Below, one piece after another: positions 17,780 through 27,184 of a stretch of DNA of 64,000 bases. This stretch comes from an archaeon (GTDB lineage Archaea > Nanobdellota > Nanobdellia > Woesearchaeales > GW2011-AR9). Position 1 is the stretch's first letter. Every line of letters begins with the position of its first letter. The translations under genes were made by a program, and so were the position numbers. The stretch is taken from NCBI GenBank assembly GCA_018697095.1, contig JABHSG010000004.1:302452-366451 (forward strand), given 5' to 3'. The notes beneath the pieces are model-generated. The model was not told the origin of the DNA and ran no database searches. It saw only the letters and a list, made by a program, of their open reading frames with translations.

Positions 17780-18862
17780 ATGAAAAAATATTTCGCTGTT
17801 GGCATAGTTCTTCTTCTTAGTTTCGCTGGATACTATCTAAGTGACGACTTTTCTTTTGATCAAATACAAGACCTAACTGGTGCACTTACAAACAGTAATG
17901 AGGAAGTACAAGGTACAACAACTTATTCCATTCAAAGTGAAGGTGACATAGAAGTTTTCTTTTGCCCTGATGATGATTGTGAAACAATAATGCTTGAAAC
18001 TATTGGCCTAGCACAAGAATCCTTACATTGCGCTTTTTACGAACTGAGTTACCCACTAATCCAAGATCTTGTCCTAGAAAAATACGAACATCAAGATGTT
18101 GAAACACAAATAGTTGTAGACGACCACTACCTTGAAAGGTTTCCTTATGAAGAGTTTGTAACTCCAGATAGAAGTGGACAAATGCACAACAAGTTTTGTA
18201 TTATAGACAGCCAAATAGTAACAACAGGTTCAATGAACCCAACAGTTAACGGGATCACAAAAAACAATAACAACTTAATCATAATCAATAGCCCTGAATT
18301 AGCTGCAAACTATGAAAATGAATTTCAAGAGATGTATACAGATTTAATATTCAAAAAAGGTGACCCCGTACCTACAACAAATATTCTTTTACAAACTACA
18401 AATAACGAAGGTATCGAAACTGAGATTGAAATAGAAAACTATTTTTGCCCAGATGATGATTGTGCTGACCACATTATAGAAGAATTACAGTCTGCAAAAA
18501 AGAGTATTTACTTTATGACTTTTAGTTTCACCCATGATTCAATTGGAAACAATATTTTACTAAAATATGAAGATGGTCTTGATATCCAAGGTGTATTTGA
18601 AGCTCGGCAAGCAGGTTCAGAGTATTCCAAGTACCATTTGTTTGAATACCAAGAGTTAGATGTAATTAAAGATGGCAATCCAAATAACATGCATCATAAA
18701 ACCTTCATAATTGATGGTGAGACAGTGATTACTGGTTCCATGAATCCAAGTAATAATGGTGATAAAAGAAACGATGAGAACATCTTAATCATCCACGACC
18801 CACAAATCGCAGAACTTTTCACAAAAGAATTCGAAAAAGTGAAGTTAGAAGCATTAAGTTAA
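17780..18862 (+). CDS. Secreted/membrane-anchored phospholipase D-like protein with two HxK motifs
   Basis: N-terminal TM, then two PLDc_2-like repeats: FFCPDDDCE...MHNKFCIIDSQIVTTGSMNPT and YFCPDDDCA...MHHKTFIIDGETVITGSMNPS. Confidence 0.85.
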   Translation: MKKYFAVGIVLLLSFAGYYLSDDFSFDQIQDLTGALTNSNEEVQGTTTYSIQSEGDIEVFFCPDDDCETIMLETIGLAQESLHCAFYELSYPLIQDLVLEKYEHQDVETQIVVDDHYLERFPYEEFVTPDRSGQMHNKFCIIDSQIVTTGSMNPTVNGITKNNNNLIIINSPELAANYENEFQEMYTDLIFKKGDPVPTTNILLQTTNNEGIETEIEIENYFCPDDDCADHIIEELQSAKKSIYFMTFSFTHDSIGNNILLKYEDGLDIQGVFEARQAGSEYSKYHLFEYQELDVIKDGNPNNMHHKTFIIDGETVITGSMNPSNNGDKRNDENILIIHDPQIAELFTKEFEKVKLEALS

Positions 18863-18869
18863 AAAAACA

Positions 18870-19214
18870 CTATTCAAAATTTCTATCTACAAGATATTGT
18901 GATTTTGGAAGATCAGTTGGGTCAATACCAATATACAAAGGATCATCTCCTAAATCAAAAATTTGGGTTGGTAATACATTCATACCTTCTTTTTTTAATC
19001 TTTTAGCAAGGTCTTCTGGCTCGCTACCTATACCAAAATATCTTGGCGCGCGTCCAGAACTTTGTTCCCTAACAGCTGGTGCCTTTGGTCTCACAGAATA
19101 AACTACTGGTTCTCTTGGCTCAGCATCTAAATCAAACAGATCATAAGTAGAATAATCTGCTTCAACTGAATCAACAACTAATCCTCCTTCATCTTCTTGA
19201 ATTGGTTCAACCAT
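18870..19214 (-). CDS. Hypothetical protein
   Basis: 114-aa ORF. Confidence 0.4.
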   Translation of the reverse strand: MVEPIQEDEGGLVVDSVEADYSTYDLFDLDAEPREPVVYSVRPKAPAVREQSSGRAPRYFGIGSEPEDLAKRLKKEGMNVLPTQIFDLGDDPLYIGIDPTDLPKSQYLVDRNFE

Positions 19215-19323
19215 AACCCCTCAAAAGACGCCCATAGTTATAAATATTCACTTACTTCACTACTCTGGCGAGACTAATCTGATTTATCCCAAGCTTATTA
19301 TATAATTAAACAACCATTAATTT

Positions 19324-20340
19324 GTGACAAAAAATCTTGTTTCAAGAATTCTCGCAAGCATCCTCTTAGTAACTGCAAACCCGGCACTTGCTAAAAATAC
19401 CTGTATTTCAGGATTTTTTGGTCCTAAAATCGAAATTGTTGCAGCTGAAGGTCTCAAAGAATACACTAAAGATGCACCAGATAAAAACGAAGTTGAAAAA
19501 GCCCTAAAAGATACAAGATCTCTTCCTCTCCCAACTATTCATGGCGGATTAGAACTCTGTCTTGGCAAAAACCAAAAATGGGTTACGCGAATCGATGGAT
19601 CATGGATATCGACAAACCCATTTCAACAGTATTTACAAGGTAATGAAGGTGTAAATTCATCATTTAAAACAACAAAATGGACAAGTCTGGATGGATATTT
19701 AGGGATGGGGTGGAAAGCAGGCGCAAGTTACAAAAATCTATCACTAGGGTTAGGATACAGGCCTCATCAAAATCTTACAATTCTTTTAAGTCCAGGAATA
19801 ACCTCTCTAAAGGCATCTGCCAAAATTAATGCAAACAAAGTTGACATAGATCTTCTATTTCCAATGTGGAAAGAAAACTATAGTGATAAATTTGACATCA
19901 AAGCCCTTCGCTATAATGAACATGGATTTGGCCCCTCAATAAATGTTCAAGCAATTGTTCAAAGTGTAACAACACAAGGTGAACGAGGAAATATTGAACT
20001 TACAGTTGGGGGATTCTACCAAAGATTATTCATGCAAAGAGACATTAGACTAATTCCAGAACATAGAAAAGAAGCACAAGTAGCGTATAATCTTACAAGA
20101 ACAGCTTCAGAAATGGCAAAAAAAGAAAAACCAGAAGATCAAAACCTTGATTTTCATAATCAAGGACCACTAGAAATGTATGGAGTTTCAATTTCAATGA
20201 ATGTTCGCTTTGGAATTCTGGCAAAAAGAAAACAAGGTGCAAAGCCAAAAATCCAAAGAACATATAAAAACCAAGCAGATTCTACTACATATGACACAAA
20301 TCCTTTGGCACTCGTGGATCAAATCCCAGCATGGCAATGA
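19324..20340 (+). CDS. Secreted protein of unknown family with beta-strand-rich pattern
   Basis: GTG start; signal peptide-like MTKNLVSRILASILLVTANPALAKN; alternating hydrophobic segments (SLDGYLGMGWKAGASYKNLSLGLGYRPHQNLTILLSPG). Confidence 0.5.
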   Translation: MTKNLVSRILASILLVTANPALAKNTCISGFFGPKIEIVAAEGLKEYTKDAPDKNEVEKALKDTRSLPLPTIHGGLELCLGKNQKWVTRIDGSWISTNPFQQYLQGNEGVNSSFKTTKWTSLDGYLGMGWKAGASYKNLSLGLGYRPHQNLTILLSPGITSLKASAKINANKVDIDLLFPMWKENYSDKFDIKALRYNEHGFGPSINVQAIVQSVTTQGERGNIELTVGGFYQRLFMQRDIRLIPEHRKEAQVAYNLTRTASEMAKKEKPEDQNLDFHNQGPLEMYGVSISMNVRFGILAKRKQGAKPKIQRTYKNQADSTTYDTNPLALVDQIPAWQ

Positions 20341-20947
20341 AAAAAGAGTTCAAAAATATCATCAAGAATTCCAAAACAGTACTCCATTTAAACATATTCA
20401 GATAACTAATTTTTTAACACCAAAATTTCTTGACCTTATTAAAAAAAAGCTTCTGCACGTTCCTTGGGAAGAAAAAGACTCAGATCTTTTTAGTTTGCAC
20501 CAAACACCTGAGCTGCAATCCATTACGGAAATTTCACTTATCCAAGATTTAGCTACACTCCTAAAAGGAGATAAATTTCAAAACTGGATGACAAGAATCA
20601 CAAACATAAAACTCAATCAAGAAATTGATTTAAGCGCAGTTACCTACGCAAAGCACGGTTACCTTCTGCCTCATGATGACAGACTAGAAGGAAGAAAAAT
20701 CGCTTTCATTTTGTACTTAACATCTTTAAAAAAAAAAGAAGGTGGAACTTTAGACTTATTTAATACAAAAGAAAATCCAAATACTAGCAGCAAACAAAAA
20801 TTAATTCCAACAACAATCGCTAAATCATTTATTCCAAAAGAAAATAGTCTTTTATTTTTTGAAGTTTCAGAAAAATCATGGCATCAAATTTCTGAAATTT
20901 CAAAAGATTGTAGGAGAGTAACAATTGGAGGTTGGCTCCATGGATAA
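20291..20947 (+). CDS. 2-oxoglutarate/Fe(II)-dependent dioxygenase, Ofd1/Tpa1-like
   Basis: YLLPHDDRLEGRKIAFILYLTSLKKKEGGTLDLF...LLFFEVSEKSWHQISEISKDCRRVTIGGWLHG: HxD...H...R double-stranded beta-helix motif. The start is uncertain; ATG 20291 overlaps the upstream gene. Confidence 0.75.
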   Translation: MTQILWHSWIKSQHGNEKRVQKYHQEFQNSTPFKHIQITNFLTPKFLDLIKKKLLHVPWEEKDSDLFSLHQTPELQSITEISLIQDLATLLKGDKFQNWMTRITNIKLNQEIDLSAVTYAKHGYLLPHDDRLEGRKIAFILYLTSLKKKEGGTLDLFNTKENPNTSSKQKLIPTTIAKSFIPKENSLLFFEVSEKSWHQISEISKDCRRVTIGGWLHG

Positions 20948-21668
20948 CATCCTAACAACTCACATTAATCCTAAAATTCTAGAAAAACAAAATCTAGATC
21001 AAGTAGCTTCCTCATTTAAAGGGCAAACTTTGATGCAAAGCAACAAAGGTTTAGAAACTTTGCACAGCAAAGTCACGAGAACAAAGTTCGACTTGATACA
21101 AAGTATTTCAAAAAAGTCAAGACAATTCATCCAACTAAAAGAAATCCTTATTCCAAAACAGCGTGCGATCTTGATGCAAGAGTTAGAAAAAATTTCTTGG
21201 GAAAAAATAAATGATCCACACAAAGAATCCCTTAGTACATCTCAAATTCAAAAAAATTCCCATTCAGAGTTTCTAGAATCAAAAGATTTCCAAGACTTCA
21301 TAGAAAAAATTACATCTACAAAAATAGATGAAAATATATCTTGGCAATTCCAAAAGTTCCAAAAAAATGATTTCACATTACTTCATGATGATAATCTAAA
21401 TGAAGAAAAAAACAGTGAAACACTATTAATAATATTTGACCTAACTCGTAAATGGCCAATTGAGGCTAGAGGAGAGATAGTCATCACAACAGCAAATAAT
21501 ACCAATCAAAAAAATAACAACAGCACTCCATTAATTATTCGTCCAATTGAAAACACTCTCTCAATAATCAAATTAAAAAAAGATGATATGTACTTCACAA
21601 AATTCATTAACAGCTCAGCTCAAAATAAAGAACTTATCAGAATTATTGGTATTGCAAATATCCAATGA
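20940..21668 (+). CDS. Degenerate 2OG-dioxygenase-like protein
   Basis: FQKNDFTLLHDDNLNEEKNSETLLIIFDLTRKW...LIRIIGIANI mirrors the upstream dioxygenase, but the distal His region reads YFTKF. ATG 20940 overlaps the upstream stop. Confidence 0.5.
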   Translation: MDNILTTHINPKILEKQNLDQVASSFKGQTLMQSNKGLETLHSKVTRTKFDLIQSISKKSRQFIQLKEILIPKQRAILMQELEKISWEKINDPHKESLSTSQIQKNSHSEFLESKDFQDFIEKITSTKIDENISWQFQKFQKNDFTLLHDDNLNEEKNSETLLIIFDLTRKWPIEARGEIVITTANNTNQKNNNSTPLIIRPIENTLSIIKLKKDDMYFTKFINSSAQNKELIRIIGIANIQ

Positions 21669-21818
21669 TTATTTTCTCAAAAACCATTTCTAGTTAATTT
21701 CACAGACTAAAAATTTGCAAAATTTTTCGAATTAAAGACACTAAAAGGTACTTTTATATACCAAAAAAAGATTCTTCTCTTTATTCTAATCTAAAAAGAT
21801 AATTAGAGGTGATTATAG

Positions 21819-22166
21819 ATGGAAAAAACAGGAAATTATTTAGTTGCTCTTGTAGCAATTGTAGCATTAGTAGGCTTAGTTCTTATGTTTACTGGTGGAT
21901 CTTCAACAGTATTTGAAGAAGGTGATTCAGTAACAGTAGTTGATGAAGAGGGGAATCTAGTTGGAGAAGCTTTTAGGTCAGGAACAATTGGAAAACGTAA
22001 CATAGTTGTTATGAATAAAGAAGACAAACCAGATACCCCAGACGATAAAACACCAGATACTGATGATGATAGTGGTGACGACGACAGTAAAGATTCTGAC
22101 CCAATAAGCGATATACCTACATCTGGACCAAGGTGCATACCAATCCCTGGATCACCATGTCCGTAA
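21819..22166 (+). CDS. Pilin-like/secreted small protein with acidic low-complexity tail
   Basis: NYLVALVAIVALVGLVLMF hydrophobic N-terminus, then a Asp/Pro/Ser-rich region. Confidence 0.5.
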   Translation: MEKTGNYLVALVAIVALVGLVLMFTGGSSTVFEEGDSVTVVDEEGNLVGEAFRSGTIGKRNIVVMNKEDKPDTPDDKTPDTDDDSGDDDSKDSDPISDIPTSGPRCIPIPGSPCP

Positions 22167-22186
22167 TTAAGCTAAAATAACTTTTT

Positions 22187-22843
22187 TTATTTTTTCTTTA
22201 TTTCTTTTTTCAAAACATAATATGCTTTCCCAACATCCTTGTCTTCTAAAACAAATGTATCATCTGAAAAAGTCGAAGCTACTCTAATAATAGATATCCC
22301 TTCCCAAGCAAGTGATCTAGTCAAATGGTAAAATAATCCTATTGCGCCAGTAGTATCCCATGGCATCCTAACTGTAACAGCAGCGAGTCCCTCTTTACAT
22401 TCCACTATTTCTCTTCCTTCAAGCTGCTCTAAGAATCTATCTTTATATTTCTCATTTGCAATTATGGTTAGTTCATGCATCCCAGTAGTAGCTGTAAAAA
22501 AATCTCCAGCTTTCAAGTCAACCACTTTGTAAAATGAATCAAGTGCCTTAAAGGCCTTAGCACTTCTGATAAAGGTCAATACAAATAAGTTAGAATTAAT
22601 AACAATATCAGCACTATCTTTAAGTTTCAAACTACTAATATCCAAAACACCTAGTTTCTCAGAATACCTGCGAAGTGCCATCACTAGGGCTGCATGCCGA
22701 ACTTTTTTACCAAACTCTCGCTCAACATCGCTTTGGATCTCTTGTGCAACTGCCCCATAATTAAGTAAACCTCGGCTAAGTGCTTCTTCTAAAAACGGCT
22801 GCGCTCCAACACGTTTCTCCACAATCCTTGCAATACTTACCAT
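22187..22843 (-). CDS. ACT-domain-like regulatory protein
   Basis: HTH-like N-terminus and ACT-like segments (ELTIIANEKYKDRFLEQLEG; IGLFYHLTRSLAWEGISIIRVASTFSDDTFVLED). Confidence 0.6.
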   Translation of the reverse strand: MVSIARIVEKRVGAQPFLEEALSRGLLNYGAVAQEIQSDVEREFGKKVRHAALVMALRRYSEKLGVLDISSLKLKDSADIVINSNLFVLTFIRSAKAFKALDSFYKVVDLKAGDFFTATTGMHELTIIANEKYKDRFLEQLEGREIVECKEGLAAVTVRMPWDTTGAIGLFYHLTRSLAWEGISIIRVASTFSDDTFVLEDKDVGKAYYVLKKEIKKK

Positions 22844-22942
22844 GATAACATTACTCTCAAAACACTAAAATAACAATTAATAGATATAAATGTTACTATA
22901 ATAACAAAGTGTTAATCTACTTATTTACATTTTCTTCCAATT

Positions 22943-23284
22943 ATGGTAAGATTAAGAACAGTACCCTTTGAAAATTTAAATATACCTTCAATTGATAAAA
23001 TATTCAAAGAAGGCACTCCAATAATGACTATTGACCACGTAGCAGCAATGGAAGCAGGAGAGTTACATGGAGCAGAAAGGTCAGGATATGTTGTGTTACA
23101 AGGCGCAGATGGCACCCACCTAGCATATGGTGAGGTAACTGGTGGATTTGGAGACGCAGTAGCAGAAGTTTATGCTTTACCTGGCCAAGAATCTTTGGTA
23201 CGCGAAAAACTCGGAAAATACGAACCTACTTCTAGTGCTTATGCCCTTCTTGAAAGAGGAGAAGCAAACCACTGGTGCGGATAA
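22943..23284 (+). CDS. Hypothetical protein
   Basis: 113-aa ORF. Confidence 0.4.
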   Translation: MVRLRTVPFENLNIPSIDKIFKEGTPIMTIDHVAAMEAGELHGAERSGYVVLQGADGTHLAYGEVTGGFGDAVAEVYALPGQESLVREKLGKYEPTSSAYALLERGEANHWCG

Positions 23285-23420
23285 TAAATTTTATTACTTT
23301 TTCTTTAACAACTTTTTCTAAAAGCACATAAACATAACTTTCTATTAAATAAAGTTTATAAAGAAATTCTATGCTCAATCCCTCTATAAAACTTATAAAC
23401 AATTATTGAGGAAAATTACT

Positions 23421-23585
23421 ATGGTAGAATGTCCAGAATGTGCAGCTGCAATGAATGTAGCAAGCGATGTCGAACAAGGCGAAATTTGTATGTGTGAAGA
23501 CTGCGGTGCAGAGCTTGAAGTGAAAACCACAGAACCATTAAAATTAGAATTAGCGCCTGAAGCGCAAGAAGATTGGGGTCAATAA
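23421..23585 (+). CDS. lysW: LysW-like amino-group carrier protein (54 aa)
   Basis: MVECPECAAAMNVASDVEQGEICMCEDCGAELEVKTTEPLKLELAPEAQEDWGQ: two CxxC zinc knuckles and the LysW-type acidic EDWG tail, but ending in Gln. Absent from the ORF track because of length. Confidence 0.88.
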   Translation: MVECPECAAAMNVASDVEQGEICMCEDCGAELEVKTTEPLKLELAPEAQEDWGQ

Positions 23586-23628
23586 ACCAATTTCTTTTTT
23601 CTAATTAATTAAATCAGAGTTAGATATT

Positions 23629-24588
23629 ATGAAACATTCAAACAAAGTGCAGAATGATTTAGAAAACTCAAAAAGTTTTCAAAAAGTAGCATTATTTGTA
23701 ACCAGAATTCGTAAAGATGAAAAAGCAATCATCAAAGCCCTTGAATCTGCAGGCATAGAAGTTGTACCAATCTTTGACAAAGAAATATTCTTCTCATTAG
23801 AAAACAACCCTAAAGACACTCAACAATTTGATCTTCTACTAGAGCGTTCAATCAATCACGCAAGAGCTTTATACACATTAGAGATATGTGAAAAATACAA
23901 CATTCCAACTATCAACAATACTAAAACTGCCCAAAATTGTGGAAACAAATTTTTACTAATCCAAGAATTAAACAAAAGTTCAATCCAAACTCCAAAAGCC
24001 GCGCTAACATTCACAAAAGAATCTGCAATTCAAACTATCAAAGATGATTTTACTTTCCCAATTGTTCTTAAGCCAGCAATTGGTAGTTGGGGAAGACTTC
24101 TAGCTAAAGCAAATGATTGGGATGCTGCCCACGCAATTTTAGGTCACAAAAAAATGCTTGGTTCATATCACCATTCTGTATTTTACTTAGAAGAATTCAT
24201 CAAAAAAACAGCAGAATATAAAATTTTAGTGATGAACAAAAAAGCAATTTGCGCAGTTAAGCGTGAAGCATCCTGTTGGGCAAGCCATAGAGATCCAGAA
24301 GAAAAAATAACCAAAATTCCACTTACAAATCTTCCAAAAGAACTAATTGAAATTGCACAAAACGCAGCGATTGCCATCAAAGGAGACATTGTAGCAGTCG
24401 ATATTCTTGAAAAATCAAAATCTGAAGAAGAAAATAATTCCTCAAATTATTATGTCATTGACATTGATTACACTGTAGAATTTCATGCTTATTTCAAAGA
24501 AGACATTGAGAAAATCATGCAAGAACTTGTAACACTAGTAAAATCCAAACTTGGATCAATTAAAATCAAGGTGAACTCCAATGAATGA
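23629..24588 (+). CDS. RimK/LysX-like ATP-grasp ligase, divergent paralogue
   Basis: VALFVTRIRKDEKAIIKAL...FPIVLKPAIGSWGRLLAKAND...VAVDILE...YVIDIDYTVEF. Confidence 0.8.
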   Translation: MKHSNKVQNDLENSKSFQKVALFVTRIRKDEKAIIKALESAGIEVVPIFDKEIFFSLENNPKDTQQFDLLLERSINHARALYTLEICEKYNIPTINNTKTAQNCGNKFLLIQELNKSSIQTPKAALTFTKESAIQTIKDDFTFPIVLKPAIGSWGRLLAKANDWDAAHAILGHKKMLGSYHHSVFYLEEFIKKTAEYKILVMNKKAICAVKREASCWASHRDPEEKITKIPLTNLPKELIEIAQNAAIAIKGDIVAVDILEKSKSEEENNSSNYYVIDIDYTVEFHAYFKEDIEKIMQELVTLVKSKLGSIKIKVNSNE

Positions 24589-25516
24589 TCCTAAAACTGT
24601 TAAAAAAATCAAAATTGGAGTGCTATGCACAAGAATCAGAGGCGACGAGAAACTACTCTTTGAAGAAATCAGACAAAGAGACGATTGCGAACTAATCAAA
24701 ATCAATCCTGAACACTACCCTTACCTTCTAACTGGAAAAGTTCCAGAAGTTTTCTACGAGCCAGACGTAATCATCGACAGGTGCATCAATCACTCAGTTG
24801 CTCAGTACATTTCAAAGATATTGCATGAAGCAGGAATTTTAATTATCAACTCACCAAAACTAATTAACATTTGCGGAGACAAACTCCTTACATCCCTTTA
24901 CCTTGAAACAAAAGGTGTCCCTACAGCTAAAGTAAAAGTAGCATACTCAGAAAAATCAGCTCTTAAAGCAATTGAAGAGATGGGCTACCCTTGTGTACTT
25001 AAGCCAGCAGTAGGTTCTTGGGGAAGACTCATTAGTAAAGTTGAAAGTAAAACCTCTGCTGAAGCAATTTTAGAACACAAAGCAGTACTTGGAACTTACC
25101 ACCATTCAATTTTTTACATTCAAGAATACATTGAAAAACCACAACGTGACATCAGAGCTTTTGTAATAGACGGAAAATGCATTGCTGCAATCTATCGTTA
25201 TTCAGAGCATTGGATTACTAATACTGCTCGTGGTGGCAAAGCAACTGGCTGCGAAATCACTGATGAAATGAAACAAATTGCAAAAGCAGCGCAAGATGCT
25301 ATTGGCCCTGGAGTAATCGCACTAGATTTATTCGAAGTCCCAAAAACCAAGGACGTTCCTGTAGATATTAACGATCCAAGTTCCTACAAACTTATAATCA
25401 ATGAGATCAACCATACTATGGAATTCAAAAACTCAATTACTACTAGTGGAGTTAATATCCCTGGAAAAATGGTTGATTACTTGATTAAAAAAGCAAAAGA
25501 AAAAATAAAAAATTAA
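24581..25516 (+). CDS. lysX: LysX/ArgX family LysW ligase
   Basis: YPCVLKPAVGSWGRLISKV...HWITNTARGGKATGCEIT...VIALDLFEVP...LIINEINHTMEFKNSITTSGVNI. Confidence 0.88.
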   Translation: MNDPKTVKKIKIGVLCTRIRGDEKLLFEEIRQRDDCELIKINPEHYPYLLTGKVPEVFYEPDVIIDRCINHSVAQYISKILHEAGILIINSPKLINICGDKLLTSLYLETKGVPTAKVKVAYSEKSALKAIEEMGYPCVLKPAVGSWGRLISKVESKTSAEAILEHKAVLGTYHHSIFYIQEYIEKPQRDIRAFVIDGKCIAAIYRYSEHWITNTARGGKATGCEITDEMKQIAKAAQDAIGPGVIALDLFEVPKTKDVPVDINDPSSYKLIINEINHTMEFKNSITTSGVNIPGKMVDYLIKKAKEKIKN

Positions 25517-25518
25517 CA

Positions 25519-26646
25519 ATGGAAACAAACAACAATCAAAATAACACACAAGAGCCAATCAAAGTAAGTATTGTAGGTGCTTCAGGCTACACAGGTGGAG
25601 AACTACTACGTCTTCTTCTAATGCATCCAAAAGTAAAAGTTATGCAAGCAACCAGCGAACGTAATGCAAAAAAACTAATCAAAACTGTTCACCCTAACCT
25701 TCGCCATCTAAGACCAATCAAGTTCACAAGTATCAATGACCTAGTAGCATGCGATTTATTGTTCTTATGTCTTCCACACAAAACAACTATGGAAAAAATC
25801 TCTCAATTAAAACAACTAGCTCCAAAGATTATCGACCTTTCTGGCGACTTCAGACTTAAAACAAAAGAAGATTATCAAAAATGGTATGAACATGAACATA
25901 CAAATCCAGAACTTCTAAATCAATTCGTCTATGGAATTCCAGAACTACATAAAGAAGATATGAAAAATGCTAATTACATCTCAAGTGCTGGCTGCAATGC
26001 AACCTGCACAATTTTAGGATTATATCCACTGATCAAAGCAGGGGTAATCGATTTAAAACTACCAATCATCGCTGAATCCAAATGTGGGTCTTCTGAAGGT
26101 GGAAACAAATTTTCTTTAGCTTCGCATCACCCTGAACGTACTGGTTGTGTTAGGTCTTACAAACCAACTAGGCATCGCCACACAGCAGAGATGCTTCAAG
26201 AACTATCAATCCCAATAGACAACCCAAACAACGCCCCTGAAGATAATGGAGCTGAGCAAAAGCCAAACATTCATTTTAGTGCAACTTCAATACAAATGAT
26301 TCGTGGAATTTTAACAACTAGTCATGTATTTCTAAAACCAGAATTAAATTTAACAGAACTTGACATTTGGAAAATATACAGATCCACATACAAAGATCAG
26401 CCATTCATTCGTTTCGTTAATGACCGCAGTGGAATTTATCGTATGCCAGAACCTAAAATTCTAACAGCTACAAATTTTTGCGACATCGGTTTTCAAAAAG
26501 ACCCACAGTCAAATCGCCTAGTAGTAATCTCAGCAATTGACAATTTAATGAAAGGCGCAGCTGGTCAGGCTGTTCAAGGGATGAACATTATGATGAACTT
26601 CGAAGAGACATTAGGATTAGAATTCCCAGGCCTTCACCCAATATAA
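25519..26646 (+). CDS. lysY: N-acetyl-gamma-glutamyl-phosphate reductase family (ArgC/LysY)
   Basis: VSIVGASGYTGGELLRLLLMHP, ISSAGCNATCTILGLYPL, IDNLMKGAAGQAVQGMNIM. Confidence 0.9.
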   Translation: METNNNQNNTQEPIKVSIVGASGYTGGELLRLLLMHPKVKVMQATSERNAKKLIKTVHPNLRHLRPIKFTSINDLVACDLLFLCLPHKTTMEKISQLKQLAPKIIDLSGDFRLKTKEDYQKWYEHEHTNPELLNQFVYGIPELHKEDMKNANYISSAGCNATCTILGLYPLIKAGVIDLKLPIIAESKCGSSEGGNKFSLASHHPERTGCVRSYKPTRHRHTAEMLQELSIPIDNPNNAPEDNGAEQKPNIHFSATSIQMIRGILTTSHVFLKPELNLTELDIWKIYRSTYKDQPFIRFVNDRSGIYRMPEPKILTATNFCDIGFQKDPQSNRLVVISAIDNLMKGAAGQAVQGMNIMMNFEETLGLEFPGLHPI

Positions 26647-26679
26647 ATTAATTAAAATTAATAATCTCAAAATTAATTT

Positions 26680-27184
26680 TTATTTATTAAAAATAGAAGA
26701 AAATCTCCCTTCAGAAAGAGTCTTCAATATTTCTTGAGGTGAAAAAACCCTCCCATTCATACAAACATAAACGCCTTCTGGTAAATCTTTTGCTTTTGAT
26801 ATAGAATATCCTAAATTAAATGGCGCGTCAGATGGAGAAAAACCCACAAGCGGGATCATTGATCCTGTAAGGATTATTGTTTGATCTTTACGTTTTAAAT
26901 TTGCTTGCAAATAACGTGCAGTATCAGGCATAGTATATGTCCCATGTGTAATAATAATTTTATCAGAATCACTTTTTTCAACAGCTTCCAATATTTTTTT
27001 CAAATCTTCTTTAGTAAGGCTTCTACTATCCTTCATACAAATTTCTGAAAAAATTGTTTCTGTATAAAGTTTCAGACTTTTTACAAAACGTGGGATCACT
27101 GATTTTTCATTTGTTACTGCAGTATCTTTTGACCCTTCATAATAAGAATCAATTGTCACCAGTTATAATAAAATGTATTTTCAT
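26680..27184 (-). pseudogene. Single-domain asparaginase-family gene with apparent frameshift in the TGGT motif
   Basis: From ATG 27184 the reading is MKIHFIITGDN-stop; from GTG 27159 it is VTIDSYYEGSKDTAV...HGTYTMPDTARYL...ILTGSMIPLVGFSPSDAPFNLG. Adding 2 nt restores MKIHFIITGGTIDSYY. Confidence 0.65.
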
